Shown here: in pieces, positions 1-6,999 of the stretch | Layout of the letters: every line of letters begins with the position of its first letter | Numbering within the stretch: the first letter of the stretch is position 1 | DNA from: an uncultured Collinsella sp. | Lineage (GTDB): Bacteria; Actinomycetota; Coriobacteriia; Coriobacteriales; Coriobacteriaceae | Assembly (NCBI GenBank): GCA_938023705.1 | Contig: CALJDJ010000060.1 | Coordinates: forward strand, 1-29,003 | Direction of reading: 5' to 3' | Length of the DNA stretch: 29,003 nt | Notes under the pieces: model-generated | Seen by the model: the letters and a program-made list of their open reading frames with translations, nothing else | The model's database searches: none | What the model was told of the DNA's origin: nothing | Translations under genes and position numbers: made by a program

Positions 1-228
1 GGCGCCTCCTGTTCGTGCGGAACTCATATCGAGCAAAGGTCCGGGGCCTCGCTACAGGGCAGCCAAGTTGATGTAGCTGAGATGCAGCGCGCAGTCTGCT
101 CACTCCTCGAAGTTCTTAGCGGAAATAATTCGAGTTGCAGCTGCGATTTACTTGCGATGGTGGTTGAGCCGCAACCCAGTTTTTATTGGACCTCGAACCC
201 TATGCTCGATGTTCGCTTCGTTCATTGA
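1..228 (+). CDS. Possible 3' end of an unidentified gene, truncated by the window edge
   Basis: Frame 1 is open from the first base to a TGA at 226-228, giving 75 residues with no start needed inside the window. The other two forward frames close within the first 140 bases. The peptide has several cysteines (a CSC near each end of its first 50 residues) and ends in SNPMLDVRFVH. I do not recognise a family. It is not the C-terminus of an anaerobic ribonucleotide reductase (NrdD), which might have been expected next to nrdG, because the glycyl-radical motif is absent. Codon use includes TTA and AAT and is less GC-rich than the neighbours, so it may be foreign or not coding. An inverted repeat starts 15 bases after the stop and could terminate it. 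Confidence 0.3.
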   Translation, partial: GASCSCGTHIEQRSGASLQGSQVDVAEMQRAVCSLLEVLSGNNSSCSCDLLAMVVEPQPSFYWTSNPMLDVRFVH

Positions 229-243
229 GTTACCCTTTGCATG

Positions 244-325
244 AGGCCGGGACATATCGTCCCGCCCGCAGTTTCGCAGGCCGAAGGCCGAGAATGTTTG
301 AGGACGGGATGATATGTCCCGGCCT
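244..325 (+). repeat. 21-bp inverted repeat upstream of nrdG
   Basis: The arms are 244-264 and 305-325. They are complementary at 20 of 21 positions, and the one mismatch (G259 against T310) would be a G-U pair in a plus-strand RNA. The 40-base loop contains its own small hairpin, GGCC-GAA-GGCC. The right arm ends 3 bases before the purine-rich SD region of nrdG. There is no T-tract, so a standard intrinsic terminator is not obvious. Confidence 0.75.
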
Positions 326-341
326 CCCGGGAGAGTTACCT

Positions 342-923
342 ATGAACTACGCGAACATTAAGTATTTCGACATTGCTGATGGAGAAGGCGTTCGTACTTC
401 TCTGTTTGTGAGTGGGTGCCGTCGCGGGTGCAAGAACTGCTTTAACTCTGTTGCGTGGGACTTTGCTGCGGGCGAGCCCTTTGATAGCGCCGTCGAGGAC
501 AAGATTATCGAGAGCCTCGACCATCCCTTTATCGATGGTCTGACGATTTTGGGCGGCGAGCCCATGGAGCCCGAGAATCAGGCGGGGCTCGTTGAGTTTG
601 TCGAGCGTGTTCGCGCGGCCTATCCAGTGGGGTCGGGGAAGACCATTTGGTGCTTTACCGGTGACGTGCTCGAGGAGCTTATGCCGGGTGGTCGTCATCA
701 TACCGAGGTGACGGACCGCATCCTTGCCTGCCTTGACATGCTGGTGGACGGCCCGTTTGTTCAGGACCTGTACGATATCTCGCTGCGCTTTAGGGGTTCG
801 AGCAACCAGCGCGTGATCGATATGAACGCTACGCGCGCCCGTGCTGAGCGCGAGGGCGTTGCGCTTTGTGATGCGGTTGAACTTTGGCGTGATGATCCGG
901 TCTATTCGACCCATACTATGTAG
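342..923 (+). CDS. nrdG: Anaerobic ribonucleotide reductase activating protein (NrdG-like radical SAM)
   Basis: NrdG-family proteins use a [4Fe-4S] cluster and S-adenosylmethionine to create the glycyl radical on class III ribonucleotide reductase NrdD, allowing deoxynucleotide synthesis without oxygen. The 193-residue protein has the cysteine motif C26-x3-C30-x2-C33 followed by N-x-x-x-W, the GGEP motif at residues 71-74, and a C-terminal MLVDGPF-x-x-x-x-x-D segment typical of NrdG. The reading frame continues upstream to 186, but that extension translates through the inverted repeat at 244-325 and has no family similarity. I therefore chose the ATG at 342, which has GGGAGAG upstream. No nrdD is visible in the window, so its partner is not directly upstream. 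The next gene, folE, starts 66 bases downstream. Confidence 0.9.
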   Translation: MNYANIKYFDIADGEGVRTSLFVSGCRRGCKNCFNSVAWDFAAGEPFDSAVEDKIIESLDHPFIDGLTILGGEPMEPENQAGLVEFVERVRAAYPVGSGKTIWCFTGDVLEELMPGGRHHTEVTDRILACLDMLVDGPFVQDLYDISLRFRGSSNQRVIDMNATRARAEREGVALCDAVELWRDDPVYSTHTM

Positions 924-989
924 CTTGTGGTCGATGCCGGAGGGCGTGGTACCATAGCGCGAACGTGAAATCGGAAAAGTGAGGCCCAG

Positions 990-1547
990 ATGGTCGATCA
1001 GGAAAAAGTCGAGGCCGCCATTAAGCTGTTGCTTGAGGGCATAGGCGAGGACCCAACTCGTGAGGGCCTGCTGGAGACCCCGGCGCGCGTTGCCCGTATG
1101 TATGGTGAGATCGCCGGCGGTATGGACCAGAGTGCCGAGGAACACCTGTCCAAAACCTTTGCCGTCGCTTCGAACGATTTGGTTATCGAGCGCGACATCA
1201 CGTTCTACTCGCTGTGCGAACATCATCTGCTGCCGTTTTATGGCAAGGCCGCCATTGGTTATATCCCTAACGGTCGGGTGGCTGGGCTTTCCAAGCTCGC
1301 CCGCACGGTTGAGGTTTATGCCCGCCGTCTTCAGCTGCAGGAGCAACTGTGCGCACAGGTTGCCGATGCCCTCATGGATTATCTCGCTCCCCAGGGAGCG
1401 ATTGTGTTGATGGAGGCCGAGCATATGTGCATGACGATGCGTGGCGTGCAAAAGCCCGGCACCAAGACCGTGACGCTTGCTCGCCGCGGCGTCTTTGAGA
1501 CCGATCCCGCGCTCGAGGAGCGTTTCTTTAGGATGCTGGGCCGCTAA
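990..1547 (+). CDS. folE: GTP cyclohydrolase I
   Basis: FolE converts GTP to 7,8-dihydroneopterin triphosphate, the first step of folate synthesis, in the cytoplasm as a homo-oligomer. The protein is 185 residues, a normal length for a core enzyme. It carries the signature YSLCEHHLLPFYGKAAIGYIP, split here as CEHH at 76-79 (zinc ligands C76 and H79, catalytic H78) and the third zinc ligand C147 in EHMCMTMRG. The GLSKLAR segment at 99-105 and the C-terminal arginine-rich helix are also typical. It starts the cluster folE, HD-domain gene and folB; the HD gene begins 2 bases after the folE stop, so the two are likely co-translated. A possible weak promoter is TTGTGG at 925-930 with TACCAT at 950-955, with a long 19-base spacer. 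Confidence 0.95.
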   Translation: MVDQEKVEAAIKLLLEGIGEDPTREGLLETPARVARMYGEIAGGMDQSAEEHLSKTFAVASNDLVIERDITFYSLCEHHLLPFYGKAAIGYIPNGRVAGLSKLARTVEVYARRLQLQEQLCAQVADALMDYLAPQGAIVLMEAEHMCMTMRGVQKPGTKTVTLARRGVFETDPALEERFFRMLGR

Positions 1548-1549
1548 CC

Positions 1550-2131
1550 ATGAGAGTCGTCAACGACTTTACATCGAAGACCGATGAGGGGACGTCGCGT
1601 CGCGGCTTTATGGCTTCGGGCCTGGCCCCCTTTGGTGCCATGCCTCGCATTGATTACATTTGTGCCAACGGGCTGTTCCGGCGGCACCTGGGCAACATCG
1701 TACAGTTGGAATCGGGGCGCATCTTCTGCCGCCACGGTATTGACCATCTGCTCGATGTCGCGCGCATTATGTGGATCAAGAATCTCGAGGAGCAGCTCGA
1801 ATTTGACCGCGAGGTCATCTACGCCACAGCACTTCTTCACGATATCGGCAAAGATGAACAGTATGAATCGGGTATATCCCATGATGTTGCAAGCGAACGC
1901 GTCGCTGATGCGATTCTCGGCGGCATGCCCGATGACGTGGCGTTTGAGCCGGCCGATGCCGCAGCCATTAAGACGGCCATTCTGGGCCATCGAAAGCTGC
2001 GCGTGAACAGCCAACCGCTTGAGCGTCTGCTCTATGCAGCCGACAAAGCGTCGCGTGCCTGCTTTGCATGCCCCGCGCGCAACGCTTGCAACTGGAGCGA
2101 TGATAAAAAGAACCTGTCGATTCGCGTGTAG
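1550..2131 (+). CDS. HD-domain phosphohydrolase within the folate cluster
   Basis: This 193-residue protein has an HD-type metal phosphohydrolase core: H62/H66 in FCRHGIDH, the H97-D98 pair in LLHDIGK, H111 in SGISHDVA, and D165 in LLYAADKASR. HD proteins usually hydrolyse phosphate esters of nucleotides or related compounds. Directly after the last motif come three cysteines, C171-x2-C174-x5-C180, followed by W and DDKKN, which looks like a small metal-binding knuckle. The ATG lies 2 bases after folE, so translation is probably coupled. Similar HD genes sit between folE and other fol genes in many Clostridia and Coriobacteria. I infer a role in removing phosphates from dihydroneopterin triphosphate, a step with no dedicated enzyme visible here, but the substrate is not shown by the sequence. 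Confidence 0.8.
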   Translation: MRVVNDFTSKTDEGTSRRGFMASGLAPFGAMPRIDYICANGLFRRHLGNIVQLESGRIFCRHGIDHLLDVARIMWIKNLEEQLEFDREVIYATALLHDIGKDEQYESGISHDVASERVADAILGGMPDDVAFEPADAAAIKTAILGHRKLRVNSQPLERLLYAADKASRACFACPARNACNWSDDKKNLSIRV

Positions 2132-2174
2132 TTAGTTTGCGCGGTCGGGGTTCTAAACGAAGGAGACGATCGCG

Positions 2175-2660
2175 TTGAGTAACAAGAAACTGCCCGAGAA
2201 TGCAACCAAGACCGAAGGCGCCGAGCTCGCCCGCCGTGGAAGGGGCGAAATATCCACCGCAACGGCGGTGCCTCACGTGAGCTATGACGATTTGCGCCAT
2301 GCCGATCGTATTGTCATTGACGGCCTGGAGGTTTTTGCCAACCATGGCGTGTATCCCGAGGAGAACGCGCTGGGTCAGAAGTTCATCGTTTCTCTGGTGC
2401 TCTATGCCGACCTGCGCGCGGCGGGGGAGCACGATAACCTGGACGCCTCGATTGACTACGGCTCGGTGTGCCACGATGTCGATGGCTATCTGCGCGAGCA
2501 TACGTTTAAGCTCATCGAGGCGGCAGCCGAGGGGACAGCCCAGATGCTGCTGCGCCGTTATCCCTCGCTGCTTGGTGTGCGCATAAAGCTCGATAAGCCG
2601 TGGGCTCCTGTTGGCCTGCCCCTGGCAAGCTGCGGCGTCGAGATCGAGCGCGTGCGCTAG
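2175..2660 (+). CDS. folB: Dihydroneopterin aldolase
   Basis: FolB cleaves 7,8-dihydroneopterin to 6-hydroxymethyl-7,8-dihydropterin and glycolaldehyde in folate synthesis. The core runs from about residue 45 to 161 and shows IDGLEVFANHGVYPEE (H57; E62 is the likely substrate-anchoring Glu), GQKF-x-V, the central ASIDYGSV, LIEAAAE, and a late IKLDKPWAP with the likely catalytic Lys141. The start is a TTG at 2175, supported by AAGGAG at 2160-2165 with a normal spacing. This gives 161 residues and an N-terminal extension of about 43 residues compared with the usual 120. The extension is hydrophilic and has no recognised domain. No folP or folK is in the window. The gene converges with the YgjP-type peptidase, 6 bases apart. 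Confidence 0.9.
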   Translation: MSNKKLPENATKTEGAELARRGRGEISTATAVPHVSYDDLRHADRIVIDGLEVFANHGVYPEENALGQKFIVSLVLYADLRAAGEHDNLDASIDYGSVCHDVDGYLREHTFKLIEAAAEGTAQMLLRRYPSLLGVRIKLDKPWAPVGLPLASCGVEIERVR

Positions 2661-2666
2661 TCGACG

Positions 2667-3443
2667 CTAGAGCTTGTTGAGGGGTGGCTGCTTGAGCCGC
2701 TGAGACAGTGCTCTATTGTTGGGACAGTACGTGTTGAGCAGGGCGTGAAAGCGCTGATTGTGGCTCGGCTCGAGCAGATGGACGAGCTCGTGGGCGACAA
2801 CCATGTCGAGGCATTCGACAGGGTAGGCGGCGAGCTCGCGCGCGATGCGAATGGCGCCGGTTTTGGGTGTGCAGGAGCCCCAACGCGTTTTCATGCTGCG
2901 CACGGAGACGCGGGCCACGGTGACGCCCATTGCGATTTCGTACGCGTGCACGATGTCGCGTAGCGCTGCGGTGACCTCGGACGCGTAGAGCTGGTCGATG
3001 TGGGCTTGGAGCTCGTCGGACGTTAGGCCGTCGAGGATTGCGCGCCGCTTGGCCTGTGGGCTTTCGTCCGATTCGTCGGTACCCATAAAACTTGCGAAGG
3101 TGGCCTGCTTGGGTCGCGGTGCGGGCGATGCAAAGTTGTGATCGAGTGCGTCCTGTACCGTGATGGGCTTGCCCCAAAGTGCAATGATGGACGATGGGCT
3201 GAGCGGCTCTCGCGCTGTCGCCTGACGTTGCTCACGTTGGGCAAGTCGGCTGATAATCCAGGCGCTGTTGCGCTTCACAAACGCTTCGATGCGCTCGCGG
3301 CTGGCGCCGAGCGGTGCGCTGGCGTGGACCTCGCCGCTCGATGTGACGCGTAGGTTAAAGTTCTTGACGCGCTTTTTGGTAACGACGACGGGGATGAGCG
3401 TTCCATCCGGTCGGGGTACGGAAATCGTAAATTGCTGCGTCAA
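2667..3443 (-). CDS. YgjP-type (DUF45) zinc metallopeptidase
   Basis: The C-terminal half carries the YgjP/DUF45 signature: MKTRWGSCTPKTGAIRI, then VVAHELVHLLEPSHNQRFH, in which HELVH is the HExxH zinc and catalytic motif and the following E and H-x-x-x-F complete the site. The family is widespread but its physiological substrate is poorly known; in Gram-negative relatives it lies near restriction or SprT-like functions. I chose a TTG start at 3443 because AAGGA lies 6 bases upstream and the protein then begins MTQQFTISVPRPDG, giving 258 residues. An in-frame ATG at 3476 would add 11 residues but lacks an SD. It lies 69 bases downstream of the M19 dipeptidase on the same strand, so the two may share a transcript. 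Confidence 0.85.
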   Translation of the reverse strand: MTQQFTISVPRPDGTLIPVVVTKKRVKNFNLRVTSSGEVHASAPLGASRERIEAFVKRNSAWIISRLAQREQRQATAREPLSPSSIIALWGKPITVQDALDHNFASPAPRPKQATFASFMGTDESDESPQAKRRAILDGLTSDELQAHIDQLYASEVTAALRDIVHAYEIAMGVTVARVSVRSMKTRWGSCTPKTGAIRIARELAAYPVECLDMVVAHELVHLLEPSHNQRFHALLNTYCPNNRALSQRLKQPPLNKL

Positions 3444-3512
3444 ATGTGATCCTTCAGATTGGGGACGGGCCGGCATGTGGCCCGCTCAAGGGATGCGAAA
3501 TTAATTGCGCTC

Positions 3513-4526
3513 TTAATAGCGCTCGAAGAAGGCGAGCGCGTTGTCGCTGCAGAGCTTCTGCATCACGGTCTTGCCAAAGTGCTCGGAGAGCATGTTCTGG
3601 AATTCGGGCATCTTGCTGGCATCAGAGAGGAAGTCGGGTACCTTGGCGCCGTCCCAGTCGCCGCCGAGTGCGATGACATCTTCGCCGCCCAGGTCGAGCC
3701 AGTGCTCGATATGTGCCGCCAGCTGGTCGAAGGTGACGTCTGCGGCGGTTTCGTCGGTTGCGTCGTTGGAAAGGAACTCGCTGCAGTAGTTGAGGCCGAC
3801 GATGCCACCCATGTCGCGAATGGTGCGGAACTGGTCGTCGGTAAGGTTGCGTTTGACGCCGCAAACCGCACGGGAGTTGGAGTGGCTGGCGACGAAGGGA
3901 CGCGTGGCGTGGGCGACAACCTCGTCAAAGCACTCATCGTTGAGGTGGGAGACATCAAGTACCATGCCGGCGTGCTCCATCTGCGTAAGTGCCTCGATGC
4001 CGGCGGCGGTGAGACCGGCGTGGGTGTCGTGGCCGCTCGCGAGCGGTCCCTGCGCGTTCCAGCTGAGTGATGACATGAGTACGCCCAGGCTCTTGAGCAC
4101 CTCGATCAGCGCGGGGTCCTCGGCAAAGAACGTGGCGTTTTCGATGGTGTGGATACAGGCGACCTTGCCGTCTTTGAGCGCGGGGCGAATGTCTGCGGCG
4201 TTGCGTACGTTGACCATGCGGTCGTGGTTGAGCATTGCTTGGCCGCTCATGTGTGCCATGATCTGCGCCTGGAAGCGCGCGGCGTGGGCGGTGGGAATCT
4301 CGTCGGGGACAAATGTGGCGAAGCACTGTGCCCACGGCGTGTTGCCGATCTTTGCGAGCGAGATGGCGCAGGCATTGCCCTCGATGAGGTCGAAATCTTG
4401 CGGATGCGTTTCGTCGCCGGGGAAATAACCGTCGGTGCCGGCGGTAAAGCGCAGGTCGAGATCGAGCGTGGCCCAGCCGATGCGGTCGGCGGTGTCGCAG
4501 TGTAGGTCAAATACGGGATATGCCAT
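3513..4526 (-). CDS. Membrane dipeptidase-family (peptidase M19) metallohydrolase
   Basis: This 337-residue protein belongs to the renal dipeptidase family (M19), zinc enzymes that hydrolyse dipeptides, often with broad or D-residue specificity. Visible metal-site motifs are DLHCDT (H9 and D11), HTIEN (E129), DVSHL (H194), ASHSNSRAV (H215) and GGDWDG (D290/D292). There is no signal peptide or membrane segment, so it is predicted cytoplasmic. The ATG at 4526 follows GGAGG closely. The same frame stays open for another 390 codons upstream, but that part is antisense to slyD and the UreE-like gene and is an artefact of GC-rich coding DNA. It is divergent from slyD. Confidence 0.9.
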   Translation of the reverse strand: MAYPVFDLHCDTADRIGWATLDLDLRFTAGTDGYFPGDETHPQDFDLIEGNACAISLAKIGNTPWAQCFATFVPDEIPTAHAARFQAQIMAHMSGQAMLNHDRMVNVRNAADIRPALKDGKVACIHTIENATFFAEDPALIEVLKSLGVLMSSLSWNAQGPLASGHDTHAGLTAAGIEALTQMEHAGMVLDVSHLNDECFDEVVAHATRPFVASHSNSRAVCGVKRNLTDDQFRTIRDMGGIVGLNYCSEFLSNDATDETAADVTFDQLAAHIEHWLDLGGEDVIALGGDWDGAKVPDFLSDASKMPEFQNMLSEHFGKTVMQKLCSDNALAFFERY

Positions 4527-4646
4527 GGTTCCTCCGGTTGCAGCGTTTCTTTGCAAACTGTCTTTGAATTGTATGACTAGGGTATAGTTAGCGCCATATG
4601 TACACGGCGGCCCGCGTTGTGCGCCGCCCTTATCACGGAGGTTACC

Positions 4647-5075
4647 ATGTCCAACCAGGGCAAGAAGGTCAAGACCCATTATCGCGGCACGCTCGACGAC
4701 GGCACGCAGTTCGATAGCTCCTACGATCGCGGCGAGCCGCTGGAGTTCACCTGCGGCGCCGGCCAGATGATCAAGGGCTTCGACGCCGCTGTTGTCGACA
4801 TGCAGGTGGGCGAGAAGAAGACCGTGCACATTCCTGCTGCCGATGCCTACGGCGAGCACAATCCCGAGATGGTTCTGACCTTCCCGGCCGAGCAGGTTCC
4901 CAACATCGAGCAGATCGAGAAGGGCATGAAGCTCTTCCTGTCCACGCCGAGCGGCATGCCCGTTCCCGCCGTCGTCATTGACGTGACGCCCGAGGCTGTG
5001 ACGCTCGACGCCAACCACGAGTTGGCCGGCAAGGACCTCAACTTTGATATCGAGCTCGTTGAGGTCGAGGGTTAG
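4647..5075 (+). CDS. slyD: SlyD-type FKBP peptidyl-prolyl isomerase
   Basis: SlyD-type proteins catalyse proline cis-trans isomerisation and act as chaperones; in E. coli SlyD also binds nickel and helps hydrogenase maturation. The 142-residue protein has the split FKBP fold: N-terminal VKTHYRGTLDDGTQFDSSY, then EFTCGAGQMIKGFDAAVVDMQVGE, an inserted chaperone flap at about 71-122, and the closing NHELAGKDLNFDIEL. The histidine- and cysteine-rich nickel-binding tail of E. coli SlyD is absent, as in many short homologues. The ATG at 4647 follows CGGAGG. The UreE-like gene starts 3 bases after the stop, so the two are probably translated together. Its promoter lies in the 120-base divergent region and may use TATAGT at 4583-4588. 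Confidence 0.9.
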   Translation: MSNQGKKVKTHYRGTLDDGTQFDSSYDRGEPLEFTCGAGQMIKGFDAAVVDMQVGEKKTVHIPAADAYGEHNPEMVLTFPAEQVPNIEQIEKGMKLFLSTPSGMPVPAVVIDVTPEAVTLDANHELAGKDLNFDIELVEVEG

Positions 5076-5078
5076 AGT

Positions 5079-5657
5079 ATGTCTGAACGCCTGGTTTCGA
5101 CGACATGCTTGGGAAATCTCAACGATCCGTCCTATGAACTCCTGCTTCGCCGGAAGTTGGGCGGCGTCTTTGAAGTTGACGAGCTGCTGCTCGATTGGGA
5201 CCAGGCCGATGTATGCGCGTTTGTGGGCGTGACGGAGCTGGGGCGCACGATTGATGTTCGGCTGGATGCTACCGACGGCGGTCGTCTTGCCGATGGCTAC
5301 GTGCTCGCCATTGACCGTTCGGGCATGGTGCCCGTGGCGGTTGTCGTGCGCCTGCGCAGCGCCGAGGTTTATTTGGTCGAAGTCGACCGCATGGATCCGA
5401 TTGCGCTCGCGCATGCGTGCTGGGAGATCGGCAACATGCATGCGCCGCTCTTCCGGGGCGACTCGGACGAGCATACCGTGCGCATGTATACGCCGGTGCA
5501 GCCTGTTTTGGGCCGTATGCTCCGGGGTGTCGAGGGTGTTCGGCTCTCGGTGGTTACCCGCGAACTCGATACGGACCGACGCTTTGCATCGAGCGCGGCG
5601 GATGTCGTCGTGAGCATGGCTCCCGACTTTACCATCGTAAAAAAGACGCGCGGCTAA
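5079..5657 (+). CDS. UreE-like putative nickel metallochaperone
   Basis: The 192-residue protein resembles urease accessory protein UreE. The N-terminal half fits the UreE beta-barrel domain, with a segment reading RLADGYVLAIDRSG. The C-terminal half fits the metal-binding domain: DPIALAHACWEIGNMHAPLF followed by a VLGRMLRGVEGVRLSVV stretch. H121 in GNMH aligns with the conserved dimer-interface His96 of Klebsiella UreE, whereas the His five residues earlier is replaced by Glu116. There is no histidine-rich tail. No urease or hydrogenase gene is in the window. Coupling to slyD, another nickel-linked chaperone gene, supports a role in metal delivery, but the client enzyme is unknown. Similarity is judged by eye and is weaker than for the surrounding genes. 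Confidence 0.65.
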   Translation: MSERLVSTTCLGNLNDPSYELLLRRKLGGVFEVDELLLDWDQADVCAFVGVTELGRTIDVRLDATDGGRLADGYVLAIDRSGMVPVAVVVRLRSAEVYLVEVDRMDPIALAHACWEIGNMHAPLFRGDSDEHTVRMYTPVQPVLGRMLRGVEGVRLSVVTRELDTDRRFASSAADVVVSMAPDFTIVKKTRG

Positions 5658-5669
5658 GCGCGCGTATGC

Positions 5670-5712
5670 GCAAGACGGGCTTTGAGGGGCGACCAATCAA
5701 AGTCCGTCTTGC
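5670..5712 (+). repeat. 16-bp inverted repeat between the UreE-like and HAD genes
   Basis: Arms 5670-5685 and 5697-5712 are complementary at 15 of 16 positions around an 11-base loop, and the mismatch would be a G-U pair in plus-strand RNA. It begins 13 bases after the UreE-like stop. No run of T follows, so this is either a non-canonical terminator or a leader structure of the HAD gene. Confidence 0.7.
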
Positions 5713-5740
5713 TGTTGATAGGAGGCTTTGGGGGAAGCAT

Positions 5741-6538
5741 ATGGGTCTTGAGGGAATCAAGCTGATTGCATGCGATTTGGACGGCACGTTGCTGCATCCG
5801 GGGGAGCGCGAGCCGCGTTCCGAGGCCTTTGAGCTCATTGATGAGCTGCATCGTCGCGGTATCGTGTTTATGCCGGCGAGCGGCCGTCAATATGCGAGCT
5901 TGCGCTACCTGTTTGCCCCGGTGGCCGATGAACTCGCCTATGTATGCGAAAACGGAGCCCTGGTGATGAGCGAGGGGCGTGCCGTTGTCAAGCGTTCCAT
6001 GGAGCGTAGCCTTGCTATGGATATCGCGAATGCCGTGGTTGCGTATCCCCATGCCGACGTGACCCTTTCGTGTGAGGGGCACCTCTACACCATGGGCGGC
6101 AACGATGCGTTTGTTGACCACCTGCGTTATGAGGTCCACTGCGATGTGGCGGTAGTCGACCGTCCCGAAGACATCGACGAGGACGTCATTAAGATTGCCT
6201 TCCAGACGCCCGAGGCGGAGCAGCAGGCGGCGCTGGAGTATTTCGAGCGCCACTTTAGCGATCGAGTCGATGTCATGACATCGGGAACCGAATGGACGGA
6301 CTTTATCGGTTTCGATTCGGGCAAGGGCTCCGCGCTTGCCGATTACGGTCGCGCTCTGGGGATTTCGCCCGATGAGATGATGGCGTTTGGCGACAATGAG
6401 AACGATCGTGACATGCTCAACGTGGTGGGCCATCCCTATCTGATGGAGAGCTGCAACCCCAGCATGCGCGGCATCAACGACCGCGTCCGCTACGCGCGCA
6501 CGGTCGAAGAAGAACTGCGTCGTCTACTTGCTGTGTAG
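5741..6538 (+). CDS. Cof-type HAD-IIB family phosphatase
   Basis: This 265-residue cytoplasmic protein has HAD motif I as ACDLDGTLL with nucleophile D12 and acid D14, motif II around MPASGRQY, and motif IV as MAFGDNENDRDML with metal-binding D218. The cap between motifs II and III and the overall length fit the Cof/YbhA-like HAD-IIB group, which dephosphorylates sugar phosphates, nucleotides or flavin precursors with broad specificity; the substrate cannot be predicted. The ATG at 5741 is preceded by GGGGGAAG. The frame is open further upstream over the UreE-like gene but without a family match. The gene converges with the PerR/Fur-type gene, 15 bases apart. Confidence 0.9.
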   Translation: MGLEGIKLIACDLDGTLLHPGEREPRSEAFELIDELHRRGIVFMPASGRQYASLRYLFAPVADELAYVCENGALVMSEGRAVVKRSMERSLAMDIANAVVAYPHADVTLSCEGHLYTMGGNDAFVDHLRYEVHCDVAVVDRPEDIDEDVIKIAFQTPEAEQQAALEYFERHFSDRVDVMTSGTEWTDFIGFDSGKGSALADYGRALGISPDEMMAFGDNENDRDMLNVVGHPYLMESCNPSMRGINDRVRYARTVEEELRRLLAV

Positions 6539-6553
6539 GCATGTCCCAAACAT

Positions 6554-6934
6554 CTACCGGCAGTCGGGGCAGAGACCCTCGAAGATGGTGTAGTGCGACG
6601 TGACGTGCCAGCCGATTTGCTCGGACGCCTTGGCGTCGAGCTGGGCATCGAAGGGGAGCGGTACATCGATGACGCGGCTGCACGAGGTGCAGATGATATG
6701 CGCATGCGGCTCGATCGTGCGATCGAAGCGGCTGCCGCCCGGCGTCTTGATGGAGAGGATCTCGCCAGCGTCGGCCAAGAGATTGAGATTGCGGTAGACC
6801 GTACCACGGCTGATTTTGTCATCCTGCGCGCGCACGACGTTGTAGATTTCGTCGGCGGTGGGATGGTTATAGCTTTGGCGCACGGCGTCGAGAACCAGCT
6901 TTCGCTGCTTGGTATTCCTTCTTTGCACCGCCAT
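6554..6934 (-). CDS. Fur-family transcriptional regulator, PerR-like
   Basis: The 126-residue protein has a winged-helix DNA-binding domain (about 1-75, with HPTADEIY and RGTVYRNLNLL) and a dimerisation domain. Two CxxC pairs, C83/C86 and C122/C125, form the structural zinc site. Residues that match the regulatory metal site of Bacillus PerR are H24, D71, H77, H79 and D90. The aspartate at 71 and the H-x-H at 77-79 favour a peroxide-sensing PerR over a Fur or Zur type, but this is an inference from alignment by eye. It would repress oxidative-stress or metal genes. It follows acylphosphatase by 61 bases, with its own likely promoter in that gap. Confidence 0.88.
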   Translation of the reverse strand: MAVQRRNTKQRKLVLDAVRQSYNHPTADEIYNVVRAQDDKISRGTVYRNLNLLADAGEILSIKTPGGSRFDRTIEPHAHIICTSCSRVIDVPLPFDAQLDAKASEQIGWHVTSHYTIFEGLCPDCR

Positions 6935-6970
6935 GCGCCTCGCCTCTTTTCTATCAACGGTCGTAGGTAA

Positions 6971-6999
6971 ATGATACCGTATTTAGCACACAATACTAA
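6971..6999 (-). promoter_or_regulatory. Possible promoter and operator of the PerR-like gene
   Basis: On the minus strand TTAGTA (6999-6994) and TATCAT (6976-6971) are 17 bases apart. Between them an inverted repeat GTATT-N8-AATAC (6979-6996) fills the spacer. This would suit autoregulation by a Fur-family dimer. The -35 is weak and overlaps the acylphosphatase stop codon. Confidence 0.4.

Noticed and set aside
336..1451. Long minus-strand open frame of 371 codons
   Set aside because: It lies antisense to nrdG and folE, both with clear family motifs; no SD or family resemblance. It is a by-product of GC-rich codon use.
4551..4590. Full promoter for slyD
   Set aside because: TATAGT is a fair -10, but no -35 lies at an acceptable distance, so I mention it only in the gene entry.
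4527..5696. Upstream 390-codon extension of the M19 dipeptidase frame
   Set aside because: Antisense to slyD and the UreE-like gene; the real start has its SD at 4526 and family homology begins there.
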